A DNA stretch of 64,000 nt from Priestia megaterium (GCF_009497655.1 NZ_CP023317.1:1579501-1643500); one strand, 5' to 3'. Counted from the stretch's first letter, positions 42,731 to 52,758 are shown. Notes: generated from the letters alone by a model not told the origin. Numbers and translations: made by a program.

Positions 42731-43477
42731 TTAGAATTTACTACTCAAATAAAGAGCCACATCGCGAATGGCTTTATCAGTTTCACTTTCTATTAACTCT
42801 CTGTCCTTTGTATACGAATAAAGAGTATCGCCGTGAAGAAGGTGGTCTGATAAATTTAATAAGCCCACGGCGCGTTTGTTGAATTTATGAGCAATAGCTA
42901 AAGTGGTAGCTGTTTCCATATCCACCCCGAGAAAATCTGCAAGCGACCATTCTTTTACCATATCATGCGTCTCAATAAGCATGGCACCCATACTAACCAC
43001 ATGTCCTTTTATATAGCTGTAGCCTTTTTGTTCACAATACCTACAGGCGGTTTCCACTAACTCTTTGTCAGCTTCTACAAGCGTTTGTTCTGGTAAATAC
43101 CAGTGTGATACGCCGTCTTGCATTTGTGCTGCAGATACAATTAAGATATCTCCATATTGTACAGTGGAAGATAAGCCTCCAAAATATCCCGTTTGAATAA
43201 ATAAGTCGGTTCCGCTGCCAGCAAATTGATGTACGATGTTTGACGCCATCGGACTGCCATACACATTCGCAAATCCTATATTTCTGTTTTTGAACTTACC
43301 TATTACCGTGTTCCATTTAGGCATATGAACATCAGTAGATAAAATCTCTTTCCATAAGCTTATATTATCTTCAAATCCCCACTCACCATGAATAATGAAT
43401 GCATTAGGCAGCTCTTTTTCTGATAGCTTTAATACGTTTAGCCAATCTTCTTTTTCAAAATCCCCATACAGTTTCAT
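42731..43477 (-). CDS. Nucleoside phosphorylase family protein (PNP/UDP)
   Basis: 248-residue protein of the PNP/UDP phosphorylase superfamily. GTDLFIQTGYFGGL is the phosphate-loop region and DFLGVDMETATTLAIA contains the ribose-binding Met-Glu. The family cleaves nucleosides with phosphate to base and sugar-1-phosphate. AAGGAG eight bases before ATG 43477; the 17 codons before this ATG are not preceded by a ribosome binding site. Whether purine or uridine is the substrate is open. Confidence 0.85.
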   Translation of the reverse strand: MKLYGDFEKEDWLNVLKLSEKELPNAFIIHGEWGFEDNISLWKEILSTDVHMPKWNTVIGKFKNRNIGFANVYGSPMASNIVHQFAGSGTDLFIQTGYFGGLSSTVQYGDILIVSAAQMQDGVSHWYLPEQTLVEADKELVETACRYCEQKGYSYIKGHVVSMGAMLIETHDMVKEWSLADFLGVDMETATTLAIAHKFNKRAVGLLNLSDHLLHGDTLYSYTKDRELIESETDKAIRDVALYLSSKF

Positions 43478-43762
43478 ATCGTTCTCCTTATTCTTTTCAT
43501 TTAGACTAGTTGGTGAAGAATTCTTCATTTCTACCTTTTATTCCTTTAATTTTTAAAACGAACAAATACAAAATAAATGACGGTTCTGATTTAGAAATGA
43601 AGAATCGCGTGCTTTTTTGCTTGTTTTTCGACAAATATTTATGACTAAAAAAGGAATTCACTAATAATAAAAGAACTTTTTTACTAACCGTTATTTAAAT
43701 TAGATAAAGCTGTGAGAAAAGATCCGTCCAGTTAATGAATGGATAAGAGGAGGGAATTACAG

Positions 43763-44335
43763 GTGTCACATCATTTTCCCATAATTAAAACAAAAAGACT
43801 TGTACTAAGGGAAATTGTAGCAGAAGACGCAAGCAATATTTTAAAATACCTATCCGATAAAGAAGTAATGAAGCACTACGGTTTAGAGCCTTTTACAGCG
43901 GTTGAAGATGCTTTAAATGAGATTTCATGGTATAAATCAATCTTAAACAAAGAATCTGGAATAAGATGGGGCATTACTCTTAAAGAACAAGACGACATTA
44001 TTGGCAGCTGCGGGTTTCTTAATCGAGTTCATGACCATTACCGTACGGAAATTGGTTATGAATTAGCCAGAGACTACTGGGGAAATGGAATTGCTAATGA
44101 GGCATTGGGCGCGGTCATAAAATATGGGTTTACACATTTTAATTTGCGGAGAATCGAAGCTTTGATAGAGCCTGCTAATGCTGCTTCACAAAAATTAATA
44201 AAAAAACACGGTTTTATAAAAGAAGGCTTATTAAGAAGCTATGAATTTACGTGTGGGAAATTTGACGATTTGTATATATATTCTTTATTAAAACAAGATT
44301 TTGACAGGCTTCAACTACATGCAGGGAATATCTAG
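43763..44335 (+). CDS. GNAT acetyltransferase, RimJ/RimL type
   Basis: 190-residue N-acetyltransferase. Starts at GTG, eight bases after GAGGAGGG (SHHFPIIKTKRLVLREIVAE is the typical N-terminus); an ATG at 43739 would include the ribosome binding site. Acetyl-CoA loop RDYWGNGIANEAL, then FNLRRIEALIEPANAASQKL. Probably acetylates a protein N-terminus or an amine drug; substrate unknown. Confidence 0.88.
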   Translation: MSHHFPIIKTKRLVLREIVAEDASNILKYLSDKEVMKHYGLEPFTAVEDALNEISWYKSILNKESGIRWGITLKEQDDIIGSCGFLNRVHDHYRTEIGYELARDYWGNGIANEALGAVIKYGFTHFNLRRIEALIEPANAASQKLIKKHGFIKEGLLRSYEFTCGKFDDLYIYSLLKQDFDRLQLHAGNI

Positions 44336-44396
44336 ACATCGTTATTACGTTATTAAAAATACGTATAGCACGATGAAAGATAAGGGAGGAGAATAT

Positions 44397-44846
44397 ATGG
44401 CCCACCTTAATGTTGATATTGTTCACTATCATCCTCAATTTGCTGAGGCAACGGTAAAAATGTGGAGAGATAGTAAAGAAAAAGCGATTGGACAAAAGGA
44501 AATGCACAGTTTTGACCGTCATGTTTATTTTTTAAATCATATATTGTCAGCACACTATAAAGTTGAATTAGCGTTAATAGATGAACAAATAGTAGGAATG
44601 GTTGCTTATAAGGCTGACGAAATTAGCCAGCTGTACGTTGATGTAAATTATCAAAGAGGAGGAATTGGACAGCTTTTACTCGAAAGAGCCAAGACAGAAT
44701 CAAATGGAAAATTAATATTACGTACATTTGAACGAAATAAAAACGCCCAAAGGTTTTACGAGAAACACGGCTTCAGTATTATAAAAAGAGGATGTGAAAA
44801 CGAAGAGAAACTACCCGATATTACATATGAATGGACAAACAAATGA
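44397..44846 (+). CDS. GNAT acetyltransferase
   Basis: 149 residues. Acetyl-CoA binding loop VDVNYQRGGIGQLLLERA and C-terminal FERNKNAQRFYEKHGF. GGGAGGAG before ATG 44397; earlier in-frame ATG overlaps the previous gene without a ribosome binding site. Probably cotranscribed with the preceding GNAT gene. Substrate unknown. Confidence 0.88.
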   Translation: MAHLNVDIVHYHPQFAEATVKMWRDSKEKAIGQKEMHSFDRHVYFLNHILSAHYKVELALIDEQIVGMVAYKADEISQLYVDVNYQRGGIGQLLLERAKTESNGKLILRTFERNKNAQRFYEKHGFSIIKRGCENEEKLPDITYEWTNK

Positions 44847-44994
44847 ATCATACGTAATTTTAATAAAGGAGCGGTTAGTGTGAATACGTTAGCACATGAA
44901 ACATAACAACGCTGCCTGTATGTTCGTGGCCCGCCTTTTACTAGTTTAGGATAGATGATTAATGCTGACTGATTATTAAAAGGAGGATTTTAAC

Positions 44995-45759
44995 ATGGTA
45001 ACGGACAAACATTTTTTAAAGGCTGTAAACAATACAAATGTTGATTTTACTGGATGGGATTTTTCTATTATTACTCGTACTGGTCGTATGGATAGTGATA
45101 TGCTTTCGTGGTCATATGGAAGTGAAGCTTTTCGCCTTATTCAAAACTCTAATGCTGCTTTAGATATGGGAACAGGAGGAGGAGAGTTTTTATCTTTGTT
45201 ACAACCTTTTCCTCGCGTTATGTATGCTACCGAAGGATACAAACCTAACGTTCCAATCGCTAAAAAACGGTTAGAGCCATTTGGTGTCACAGTTGTTGAA
45301 CGAACTGAAAACGAGAATCTACCGTTTAAAGATGGTACATTTGATTTAATTTTGAACCAGCACGAAGCTTTTTGTGCTTCTGAAGTGAGAAGGATTTTGT
45401 CTAAGGGAGGCACGTTTTTCACTCAGCAAGTGGGAGGGTCAGACTGTTCACGAATCAATGAATGTATAGGGGTTCCGATAAATAAAGAGTTTTGTAATTG
45501 GAATTTAAAGAAAGCAATAGAAGAGCTCCAACAAAGTTCTTTTAACATCATCTTTTGCAAGGAAGAGTTTCCTGTGCAGAGATTTTATGATATCGGGGCG
45601 CTAGTTTTTTATCTAAATGCAATTCCTTGGCAAGTTCCTAATTTTGATATAGAAACACATATCGGCGGATTGTATAATATCCATCAAATTATACAGTCTC
45701 AAGGGTTTTTCGACGTAGAACAACATCGTTTTATTATTAAAGCTGAGGCAAAAAAATAG
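44995..45759 (+). CDS. Class I SAM-dependent methyltransferase
   Basis: 254 residues. SAM motif I ALDMGTGGGEFL, acidic ATEGYKPN as motif II region, and DGTFDLILNQHEAF as motif post II. AAGGAGG ten bases before the ATG. Substrate unknown; the gene follows two acetyltransferases but has a 148-bp leader of its own. Confidence 0.88.
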   Translation: MVTDKHFLKAVNNTNVDFTGWDFSIITRTGRMDSDMLSWSYGSEAFRLIQNSNAALDMGTGGGEFLSLLQPFPRVMYATEGYKPNVPIAKKRLEPFGVTVVERTENENLPFKDGTFDLILNQHEAFCASEVRRILSKGGTFFTQQVGGSDCSRINECIGVPINKEFCNWNLKKAIEELQQSSFNIIFCKEEFPVQRFYDIGALVFYLNAIPWQVPNFDIETHIGGLYNIHQIIQSQGFFDVEQHRFIIKAEAKK

Positions 45760-45765
45760 AGTAAT

Positions 45766-45813
45766 CACACACAGAAGGCGGATCTCTAACTGGAGATCCG
45801 CTTTTTGTGTGTG
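45766..45813. terminator. Terminator after the methyltransferase
   Basis: Long stem CACACACAGAAGGCGGATCTC / GAGATCCGC...GTGTGTG with few mismatches, containing a T-tract in the right arm. Confidence 0.8.
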
Positions 45814-45845
45814 AATGATGATTTTACATAAACGTTCTATTTCAG

Positions 45846-46493
45846 TTATGTAATGGAGCGTTTATGATCTTTAGTATGATTTTGTGATATACGAGAGTTT
45901 GTTAAAATGCAGTCTAATGCTCTTTTAGTAATAGGCATAAAAAAGTTAAGCAGCACGCCGCCTAAACACACGGTTAATAACGTTCCAACACCAATTGGTC
46001 CGTTTAAAAATATTGCGGCTAGTAAGAATGTCAGGTAAATAAATGTTCTTGAAAGAAATAAATTGGTTTTAGCTAGTTTTTGTATGATTAATGTTAAGCG
46101 GTCAATTGGAATAGGTGCAAAATTTGTATGTAAATAGGCTGAGGTTCCTACTCCTATAATGATTAAACCGATTCCGAAACAACATACTTTGCTGTACCAA
46201 CTTTCGAACGTAATCCAATTCTTTAAGAAAAAAAGCCATATATCGATACCAAGACCTGTTATGAATGCCGTTAACAGTCCCAGTATTTCTGGCTTTTGTT
46301 TGCTTAAAAGAGAATTACCACAAATTAAAATACAGGCAAGTATAATCTCCCAGCTTCCAACGCTAAAACCTACGTTTAGTGACAGTCCAACCAACAGTGC
46401 ATCAAAAGGTGAAGCTCCTAGGTTAGATTGTATCGTCAAAGCAATTCCAAGAGTTAATAGTAAAATTCCTCCTGCATAAACAACATACTTCAC
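45846..46493 (-). CDS. YczE/YitT-like integral membrane protein
   Basis: About 215 residues, five to six helices. Motifs GIALTIQSNLGASPFDALLVGL and GIDIWLFF match the YczE/YyaS family. Starts are ambiguous: ATG ATG ACA GTG follow AAAAGG directly, so GTG at 46493 has the best spacing, and ATG 46499 or 46502 are alternatives. Divergent from a MarR gene with two shared palindromes between them, so it is probably the regulated target. Family function unclear; in B. subtilis yczE is required for bacillaene/surfactin-related traits. Confidence 0.8.
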   Translation of the reverse strand: MKYVVYAGGILLLTLGIALTIQSNLGASPFDALLVGLSLNVGFSVGSWEIILACILICGNSLLSKQKPEILGLLTAFITGLGIDIWLFFLKNWITFESWYSKVCCFGIGLIIIGVGTSAYLHTNFAPIPIDRLTLIIQKLAKTNLFLSRTFIYLTFLLAAIFLNGPIGVGTLLTVCLGGVLLNFFMPITKRALDCILTNSRISQNHTKDHKRSIT

Positions 46494-46519
46494 TGTCATC
46501 ATCCTTTTTGTTATTTTTT

Positions 46520-46582
46520 GTTGCAAATGCAACTATTTTGAGATACATTAAATGTAGATTATTTTTATTGTATTTGCAACAA
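46520..46582. promoter_or_regulatory. Pair of MarR-type operators in the divergent promoter
   Basis: Perfect palindrome GTTGCAAATGCAAC (46520-46533). On the opposite strand, near 46569-46582, is TTGTTGCAAATACAA, with 2 mismatches to the first. Two copies facing the YczE-type and MarR genes. Confidence 0.6.
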
Positions 46583-46606
46583 AAATATGTATAAAGGAGA
46601 TATTTT

Positions 46607-47606
<1,000 letters not shown>

Positions 47607-47614
47607 TTTTAAAA

Positions 47615-47660
47615 AATAAGGATTATTCACTAATTTAACTGGTAGAGGATAATCCTTATT
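47615..47660 (+). terminator. Terminator after the GNAT gene
   Basis: AATAAGGATTAT (47615-47626) / ATAATCCTTATT (47649-47660), 22-nt loop. Confidence 0.65.
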
Positions 47661-47901
47661 GCATACAGAGACTTTATGCTTTTCTTCAAAGCAGATGCTT
47701 TTAGGGGAAGCAGTAAGCAAACTAATATGGTTGCTGTGCCAACACATAGGAGAATAAAATTAATGTCACATGCTTACCAAAATGTTGGCTTCTTTCATTT
47801 TGGAAATTACATTTTTACTTTAATTCTATTTGAAACAACACAAACTAATTAGACATATATCGAATTAGAAGGCTTGAAAAATGAACGTTTTTACGTCCAC
47901 T

Positions 47902-48483
47902 TTAATAAATAACGGGCCACATCTCTTTCGGATTTAACTCGTATTCTCCATTTTGCCTATACATAAAATGCTGCATAATTAACTCTCTGCGAATCGTTGC
48001 ATAATCTTCATGATATTTTTTAATATGTTCATTTAATTCTTTTTCTGGATACGTTTTTCCGTGCTGTAAATCACGTATTAAATAGGCTAATATTACGTTC
48101 TTTTTCTTTCTTTGACTTGGAATAATTTTTAAAGTACCGTCACTATTTATAAAGTTTTTAACAATAGATAATTTGTCTTTATCCTGTAAATGGTTGTCTT
48201 GATTTTCCATCGAATCCTCTCCAATACTTAAAATAGCCTTCGAGTTATATTCAAGTCTTTCAAGGTCTAGATAAAAATAAATAATGTTTCCTTGTCTTCT
48301 TTGATAAACAATTCCTACATCTCTTAGCTTTGAAATATGATGAGTAATAGTTGAAGGTTGCAACCCCAGCTTATAAGCAATTGCTTGCCCGTGAAGAGGC
48401 CCTTTTTTTAATAGTGAAATAATTCTAATCCTGGTAGGATCACCAACGGCTTTATGATAATTAACCAACTTATCTAATTGCAT
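47902..48483 (-). CDS. ArsR-type regulator with C-terminal DUF2087
   Basis: 193 residues. N-terminal winged helix (AVGDPTRIRIISLLKKGPLH, then LQPSTITHHISKLRDVGIV) and C-terminal DUF2087 (about 115-193: LKIIPSQRKKKNVILAYLIR and HEDYATIRRELI). No Cys-based metal motif as in ArsR/SmtB metal sensors is seen. A long inverted repeat lies right upstream. Target and signal unknown; autoregulation is likely. Confidence 0.9.
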   Translation of the reverse strand: MQLDKLVNYHKAVGDPTRIRIISLLKKGPLHGQAIAYKLGLQPSTITHHISKLRDVGIVYQRRQGNIIYFYLDLERLEYNSKAILSIGEDSMENQDNHLQDKDKLSIVKNFINSDGTLKIIPSQRKKKNVILAYLIRDLQHGKTYPEKELNEHIKKYHEDYATIRRELIMQHFMYRQNGEYELNPKEMWPVIY

Positions 48484-48510
48484 AGCTTAATACCTTCTCC
48501 CTCTAATTCG

Positions 48511-48550
48511 ATATACATCTAATTTGATATTAATCGAATTGGATGTATAT
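48511..48550. promoter_or_regulatory. Operator-like inverted repeat before the ArsR-DUF2087 gene
   Basis: ATATACATC and GATGTATAT (48511-48519, 48542-48550) enclose a second AATTTGAT / ATCGAATT pair. A related sequence AGACATATATCGAATTAG occurs at 47851-47868, just beyond the end of the regulator gene. Confidence 0.55.
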
Positions 48551-48701
48551 GTCAAAAAAATATTTAAAGTGAAGACTTGTCACACTGCATATAAAAAATC
48601 GGCTCCGTCTAATCTTTAAAGTGTAAAAAAAATCCTGCTTCTCTATATAATTCAACTATTATTTTCACCTGTTCTTTTTATTAGTAAGAAAAAGTTACCA
48701 T

Positions 48702-48726
48702 GTTTTCATCAAATAATACCGGGGAA
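48702..48726 (+). promoter_or_regulatory. Weak sigma B-like promoter before the DJ-1/PfpI gene
   Basis: GTTTTC, 13-bp spacer, GGGGAA against the consensus GTTTAA-N12-15-GGGTAT (four of six in each box). Plausible because related DJ-1/PfpI proteins are general stress proteins. Confidence 0.3.
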
Positions 48727-48800
48727 CATATTCAAAGAGATAAATGAATTATTAATGATACATGTATGTAAATAATAAATGAAAAAGGAATGAGTAAATC

Positions 48801-49469
48801 ATGGCAGGAAATTCAAAAGTTTTAATGGTTGTTACAAATGGACATACGATGGAAAATGGAGAGCTTGCTGGAATTTGGCTTACAGAATTCTCTGAAGCAT
48901 ATTTAGAATTTAAAAAAGAAGGATACGAAGTAGTCGTAGCAAGTCCAAAAGGCGGAAAATCACCTGTGGATCCTAACAGCTTAACAGATGATGTAACGGA
49001 CGAAGACAAAGAAGCAGGAAAACTTTTAGAGAATACAAAATCATTAGCTGAAGTAAGTTCACAAGAATTTGCAGGTATGTTTGTACCTGGAGGGCACGGA
49101 ACAATGTTTGACTTTCCAGACGATACGCACTTACATCGTTTGCTAACAGAATTTGCTGAAGACGACAAGCTAATTGCAGCGGTATGCCACGGACCGGCAG
49201 CTCTTGTAGGCGGAAAGCTTAAAAATGGTGAGCCGATTGTAAAAGGAAAACGTATTACAGCGTTTACTGATTCAGAAGAGAAAGATACAACGTTAGATAA
49301 ATACATGCCGTTTCTTCTTGAAACAAAGCTTCGTGAGCTAGGCGCCGAGTTTATTGCAAAAGATAATTGGAGCGATCATATTGAAGTAGACGGAAAGCTT
49401 TTAACAGGACAAAATCCGCAGTCTACAATCAGCCTAGCAAAAGAATTTGTGCGTGCTTTAAACGCGTAA
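48801..49469 (+). CDS. DJ-1/PfpI-family protein, Hsp31-like
   Basis: 222 residues. Nucleophile elbow AAVCHGPAAL contains the conserved Cys; VPGGHGTMFDFPDD and TGQNPQSTISLA are typical of the YhbO/HchA-like class (glyoxalase III, chaperone, deglycase claims in the family). Proposed role is defence against reactive carbonyls or protein damage. Monocistronic, AAAAGGAA 11 bases before the ATG. Confidence 0.9.
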   Translation: MAGNSKVLMVVTNGHTMENGELAGIWLTEFSEAYLEFKKEGYEVVVASPKGGKSPVDPNSLTDDVTDEDKEAGKLLENTKSLAEVSSQEFAGMFVPGGHGTMFDFPDDTHLHRLLTEFAEDDKLIAAVCHGPAALVGGKLKNGEPIVKGKRITAFTDSEEKDTTLDKYMPFLLETKLRELGAEFIAKDNWSDHIEVDGKLLTGQNPQSTISLAKEFVRALNA

Positions 49470-49485
49470 AAGTATGTATAACCTT

Positions 49486-49523
49486 AATGGGGATGTCTCA
49501 TGAGTGTTTGAGACATCCCCATT
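49486..49523 (+). terminator. Terminator after the DJ-1/PfpI gene
   Basis: Perfect 15-bp stem AATGGGGATGTCTCA / TGAGACATCCCCATT with T-rich tail. Confidence 0.85.
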
Positions 49524-49560
49524 TCTTTAGGGTGAAATAAAATGAGAATTAAGGAAAACA

Positions 49561-49592
49561 AAAAGGGCGGCTATCTAAATAGCTGCCCTTTT
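49561..49592 (-). terminator. Terminator of the convergent small gene
   Basis: AAAAGGGCGGCTAT / ATAGCTGCCCTTTT with one mismatch; on the minus strand followed by a T-run. Confidence 0.75.
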
Positions 49593-49785
49593 ATTTATTA
49601 GAAGATTTATTTCTGAAAATGTATGTAGTAATTCCTGTCACAATGATAACAGCCACAATACAAATGATCAGACGAACAATCTGTGTCACAAAAATATTAT
49701 CTGCAATACTCATGTGTTTCGTTAGAATTAACGTTCCATAAGCAGCTAAAACAGATAAAAACATATTGACGATTCGTTGAGCCAT
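49591..49785 (-). CDS. Small two-helix membrane protein (64 aa)
   Basis: Hydrophobic segments at about 8-24 and 33-55, short basic tail (FRNKSSNK). AAAGGAG ten bases before the ATG. Family not recognised. Confidence 0.7.
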   Translation of the reverse strand: MAQRIVNMFLSVLAAYGTLILTKHMSIADNIFVTQIVRLIICIVAVIIVTGITTYIFRNKSSNK

Positions 49786-50021
49786 GTTGTCGTTACTCCT
49801 TTCATTCCACTACTATACACTTTAACATATGTATTCACTGTAAAAAATATCGAATTACAAGTATGTCAGAAAATCAGCACTCTCGTAAAAGATTCCACAC
49901 GTAAGGAAGTAGTTGATATCATATTAGTTATGACGACTAAACGCAGTTCAGAGAAGGAAATGAGCTTTCTTTTGTGGAATTTAACATGCTTATATTCTTT
50001 TTTTAGATAGGTGGGAAAAGC

Positions 50022-50486
50022 TTGTTTGATAAATTGAAAAAGCTATTTATGGATAAACAGGATCAGGAAACAAATGACAAATACATTTTAGTCCCTGAGA
50101 GTGAAATAAATGAGACTTTAAAAAGAGAGATAGTGAAGTTGGAAGAAGTAGGAGAGGCATACAGCAAAAGTCTTCAGCACAAATATAGAAATAAATTTGA
50201 ACATGATGGTAAGCAGAACTTAAAAATATGGGTGTGTCGAGATATTGATGGCGACCAACTGCCAAATCTAAGTTCGGAGCAGTGTTTAGAAAAAGAATAT
50301 CGTTCCCAAGTGGCAATAAACTTTGATGGGTTTACAGATGAAGAAGATGCATCCGTTTATTACATCCAGTTGTGGTATTACTTTGGTGGGTATTTTAAAG
50401 GGTCAGGCACTTTGTACGATTTGTCAAAAAATTATTTAGAAGCTGATATTGAAGAGAAGATAGAAGAAATACTGAAACAGCTATAA
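50022..50486 (+). CDS. Hypothetical cytosolic protein (154 aa)
   Basis: Starts at TTG (LFDKLKKLFMDKQ), seven to eight bases behind TAGGTGGG. Charged, with an aromatic patch (ASVYYIQLWYYFGGYF). No catalytic motif recognised. It opens a run of short same-strand genes (50022-53858) of unknown role; several of these have toxin-immunity-like size, but nothing proves that. Confidence 0.65.
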   Translation: MFDKLKKLFMDKQDQETNDKYILVPESEINETLKREIVKLEEVGEAYSKSLQHKYRNKFEHDGKQNLKIWVCRDIDGDQLPNLSSEQCLEKEYRSQVAINFDGFTDEEDASVYYIQLWYYFGGYFKGSGTLYDLSKNYLEADIEEKIEEILKQL

Positions 50487-50531
50487 CCTTTTAGCATAGA
50501 GATTATGTGTTAGCACACAGGGGGAAGGAAG

Positions 50532-50894
50532 ATGAGGGGTCGTCCAGAGTTAGAAATAGAAAGGGAAAAAGTTTATAAAACGAAAAAAAATCCTAACGGA
50601 ACATTTATAGCGCGAATTATTCAAGTGCCTAAGGAAGAAAATATGTTAGATTTCATGTTGGAAATCAAACACTTAAGGAAAAAGGAACTTACTTATAAAA
50701 ATCTATTAGTAACGACTGAAAACTGGTATGATTCTTTTCGTCTTGCTAGAGGAGATCTGAAATGGGTATCTTTGCATACAGTAGCTGTGTGGGACTGGTT
50801 GGGACATAAATTAGTTGAGGTAGCAGCCCCAACCGGTAAGGAAAATTATCGTATTTCAGATGACCACTGTTCAGCTTACCGAGAAAAGCAATAA
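50532..50894 (+). CDS. Hypothetical protein (120 aa)
   Basis: Starts MRGRPELEIEREKVYKTKKN after GGGGGAAGG. Basic N-terminal half; KWVSLHTVAVWDWLGHKLVE in the C-terminal half. Family not recognised. 45 bp after the previous gene. Confidence 0.65.
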   Translation: MRGRPELEIEREKVYKTKKNPNGTFIARIIQVPKEENMLDFMLEIKHLRKKELTYKNLLVTTENWYDSFRLARGDLKWVSLHTVAVWDWLGHKLVEVAAPTGKENYRISDDHCSAYREKQ

Positions 50895-50919
50895 TGACGA
50901 TATAGTAAGGAGAAAACGA

Positions 50920-51114
50920 ATGAAAAAGCATTGCTGCGATTATATGAATTATCATGCGAACTTTACGTGTGATATTCACAGTGATCCGTTTGATTGTCCA
51001 GATAATCTTATCTTATTTGATAAAACAAATAAGGAATACGGTTTAATTATCCATGATGGTGGTGCATCCACTATTGGAATTTCATTTCGTCCATGGTGTG
51101 ATAAGAAGCTTTAA
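50920..51114 (+). CDS. DUF6980-like Cys-rich small protein
   Basis: 64 residues. KKHCCDYMNYHANFTCDIHS, DPFDCPDN and FRPWCDKKL: six Cys suggest zinc binding. The sequence agrees with what I recall of the DUF6980 family, in which the end is usually CPWCGxKLP; here the tail stops at WCDKKL, lacking one Cys. ATG 50920 follows AAGGAGAAAAC. Confidence 0.75.
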   Translation: MKKHCCDYMNYHANFTCDIHSDPFDCPDNLILFDKTNKEYGLIIHDGGASTIGISFRPWCDKKL

Positions 51115-51121
51115 CTTAAGT

Positions 51122-51352
51122 ATGAAGGGGGATCCTCTTCATTTCTGGAATGGGGGATGGGGCTTGATTTTTCGTTATCTAGCTATGTTATCAGGATTAG
51201 GAATAGCTCTATTAAACCTTTTTGATCCTATACATCAAGGGATTACGCGCTGGTTGATGGTTATCTGCGGTTTATTCATCTTTAGTAGCCATCTAAAATT
51301 CATCTTAGATAAGAAGTCAAAAAGAATAGATAATCAAAATAAGACCTACTAA
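51122..51352 (+). CDS. Small membrane protein (76 aa)
   Basis: KGDPLHFWNGGWGLIFRYLA, then two hydrophobic segments and a basic tail (DKKSKRIDNQNK). Seven bases after the previous stop codon; no clear ribosome binding site at this ATG, so translation may be coupled. Family not recognised. Confidence 0.55.
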   Translation: MKGDPLHFWNGGWGLIFRYLAMLSGLGIALLNLFDPIHQGITRWLMVICGLFIFSSHLKFILDKKSKRIDNQNKTY

Positions 51353-51491
51353 TAAGATTTTCTTTTGATTTAGTCCTGTTGATAAACGGTGTTATGTAAA
51401 CGAAAAACTTATTGAATATGTAGGAGAGAAATAAAAAAGAAAAATATATGTTATAATAATCATAAATATCCAAAAAAAGGAACTAATTGTT

Positions 51492-51686
51492 GTGGTCAAT
51501 CGTAAATTTAATTCTCTATTTATCATCTATCCTATCGTTTTCTTTGTAGTGCGTACTGTTTTTTCTTTTGTGAAAAATAGCGCTGCGGAATCTGTCTATG
51601 AGACGTTAGCTATACTTGCCATGTATTACTTTGCAGTTAGTGTTTTCTATTCGATTGACTTATATATGCAAAAGAAAAATAGTTAA
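51492..51686 (+). CDS. Small membrane protein (64 aa)
   Basis: GTG start behind AAGGAAC. Two hydrophobic stretches (about 9-25 and 38-57) and a Lys-rich end. A TATAAT (51452-51457) lies 35 bp upstream. Family not recognised. Confidence 0.55.
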   Translation: MVNRKFNSLFIIYPIVFFVVRTVFSFVKNSAAESVYETLAILAMYYFAVSVFYSIDLYMQKKNS

Positions 51687-51742
51687 TAGATTAAAAATGC
51701 TGAGAGTCAGAGTAAAAACAAACGATATAAAGGAGTCTAACA

Positions 51743-52267
51743 GTGCGCATTAAGAATTATTTTTTGTTTATTTTTCCATTCGTTTTACTATTATTAGCAA
51801 GCTGTGATCCATCTTCTACACCTAAAGAAAAATACTATTCAAGCACCAAAAGCACAAACCTTCAATCAGAAAACGTTAAGTCAGTATCAATAGGAAGTTC
51901 TAAATATGACGTAGCAATTGGTTTGAAGAAGAAACCAAAATTTATAGAGGTTACGGAGAAACCTCCGTATACTACCTACATTTACGGAGAAAGTACAGAA
52001 AAGTATGATGTTGAATTTAAAATTGTAGATAATAAAGTCAGTAGGTATGACTTTATTAGCAGCAAGTATGGTACGGAAAAGGGCATACATACTGGTGACA
52101 GCAAAAAAGATGTCATTAGGGCATATGGAGAAAATTATTACGAAAGAGAAGATACCGGAGCAACAATAATAGGGTATTTTGATAAAATTCATAAACTCAA
52201 CATTGAGTTTTCTTTAGATGATAATAGTAAAGTTGGAGGAATTTTGTTTCAAAAAATAAATAATTAA
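51743..52267 (+). CDS. Putative lipoprotein (174 aa)
   Basis: Signal sequence with lipobox LLAS-C near residue 21; the mature part has YDVAIGLKKKPKFIEV and two related stretches (VSRYDFISSKYGTEKGIH / GDSKKDVIRAYGENYYE), resembling tandem SmpA/OmlA- or PepSY-like beta modules. GTG start seven bases after AAAGGAG. Probably anchored at the outer face of the membrane. Function unknown. Confidence 0.75.
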   Translation: MRIKNYFLFIFPFVLLLLASCDPSSTPKEKYYSSTKSTNLQSENVKSVSIGSSKYDVAIGLKKKPKFIEVTEKPPYTTYIYGESTEKYDVEFKIVDNKVSRYDFISSKYGTEKGIHTGDSKKDVIRAYGENYYEREDTGATIIGYFDKIHKLNIEFSLDDNSKVGGILFQKINN

Positions 52268-52349
52268 GATGAGTAATAATCATTTATTTGCAAAATGAAA
52301 TATATTGACTAGTAAATTTCAAATAATAGTAATAGAGGAGAATATACTG

Positions 52350-52649
52350 ATGCTTGGGGAAACATTTACATTATTAAGGCCTATTTATTACCTGATCGCA
52401 GTTTTTTCAGTATGCAATTTGGTGTATATAATTTTCTTGAGAAATAAAGTCAAAGCAAGTAGTTATGTAATCGTCAATTCTTTTTTCTTTTTAATAATTG
52501 CAGCAGCCTTATTGTTTCAAGAAGGCATCATTGTAGATGAATTTAATCGTTCAGGTGATTCTGTAACCTTCTATTTAACGATATTATTGGGCTTTTTATT
52601 TATAGCTAGTTTCATTTTTCAAAGAAAGAAAATGAGAGATAAAAATTGA
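52350..52649 (+). CDS. Three-helix membrane protein (99 aa)
   Basis: ATG 52350 behind GAGGAG; the frame extends back to 52305 without a ribosome binding site. Hydrophobic segments at about 8-27, 38-55 and 73-90. Family not recognised. Confidence 0.65.
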   Translation: MLGETFTLLRPIYYLIAVFSVCNLVYIIFLRNKVKASSYVIVNSFFFLIIAAALLFQEGIIVDEFNRSGDSVTFYLTILLGFLFIASFIFQRKKMRDKN

Positions 52650-52758
52650 AGTAAATAAATATAATCATGTTTGCTGTAACTTTCAATATTTGCTCTTTTA
52701 TGTAAATTGAGTGTTAGGGCGACCAATCTACAACAAATAAAGGGAAAGGATTTTTCTA

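Noticed and set aside
44880-44906. Eight-codon GTG ORF behind AAAGGAG before the methyltransferase
   Set aside because: Too short to support as a gene; no attenuator hairpin follows it, so leader-peptide control is not indicated.
49777-50010. 77-codon plus-strand ORF between two small genes
   Set aside because: No ribosome binding site, starts inside the opposite gene and has no protein-like pattern.
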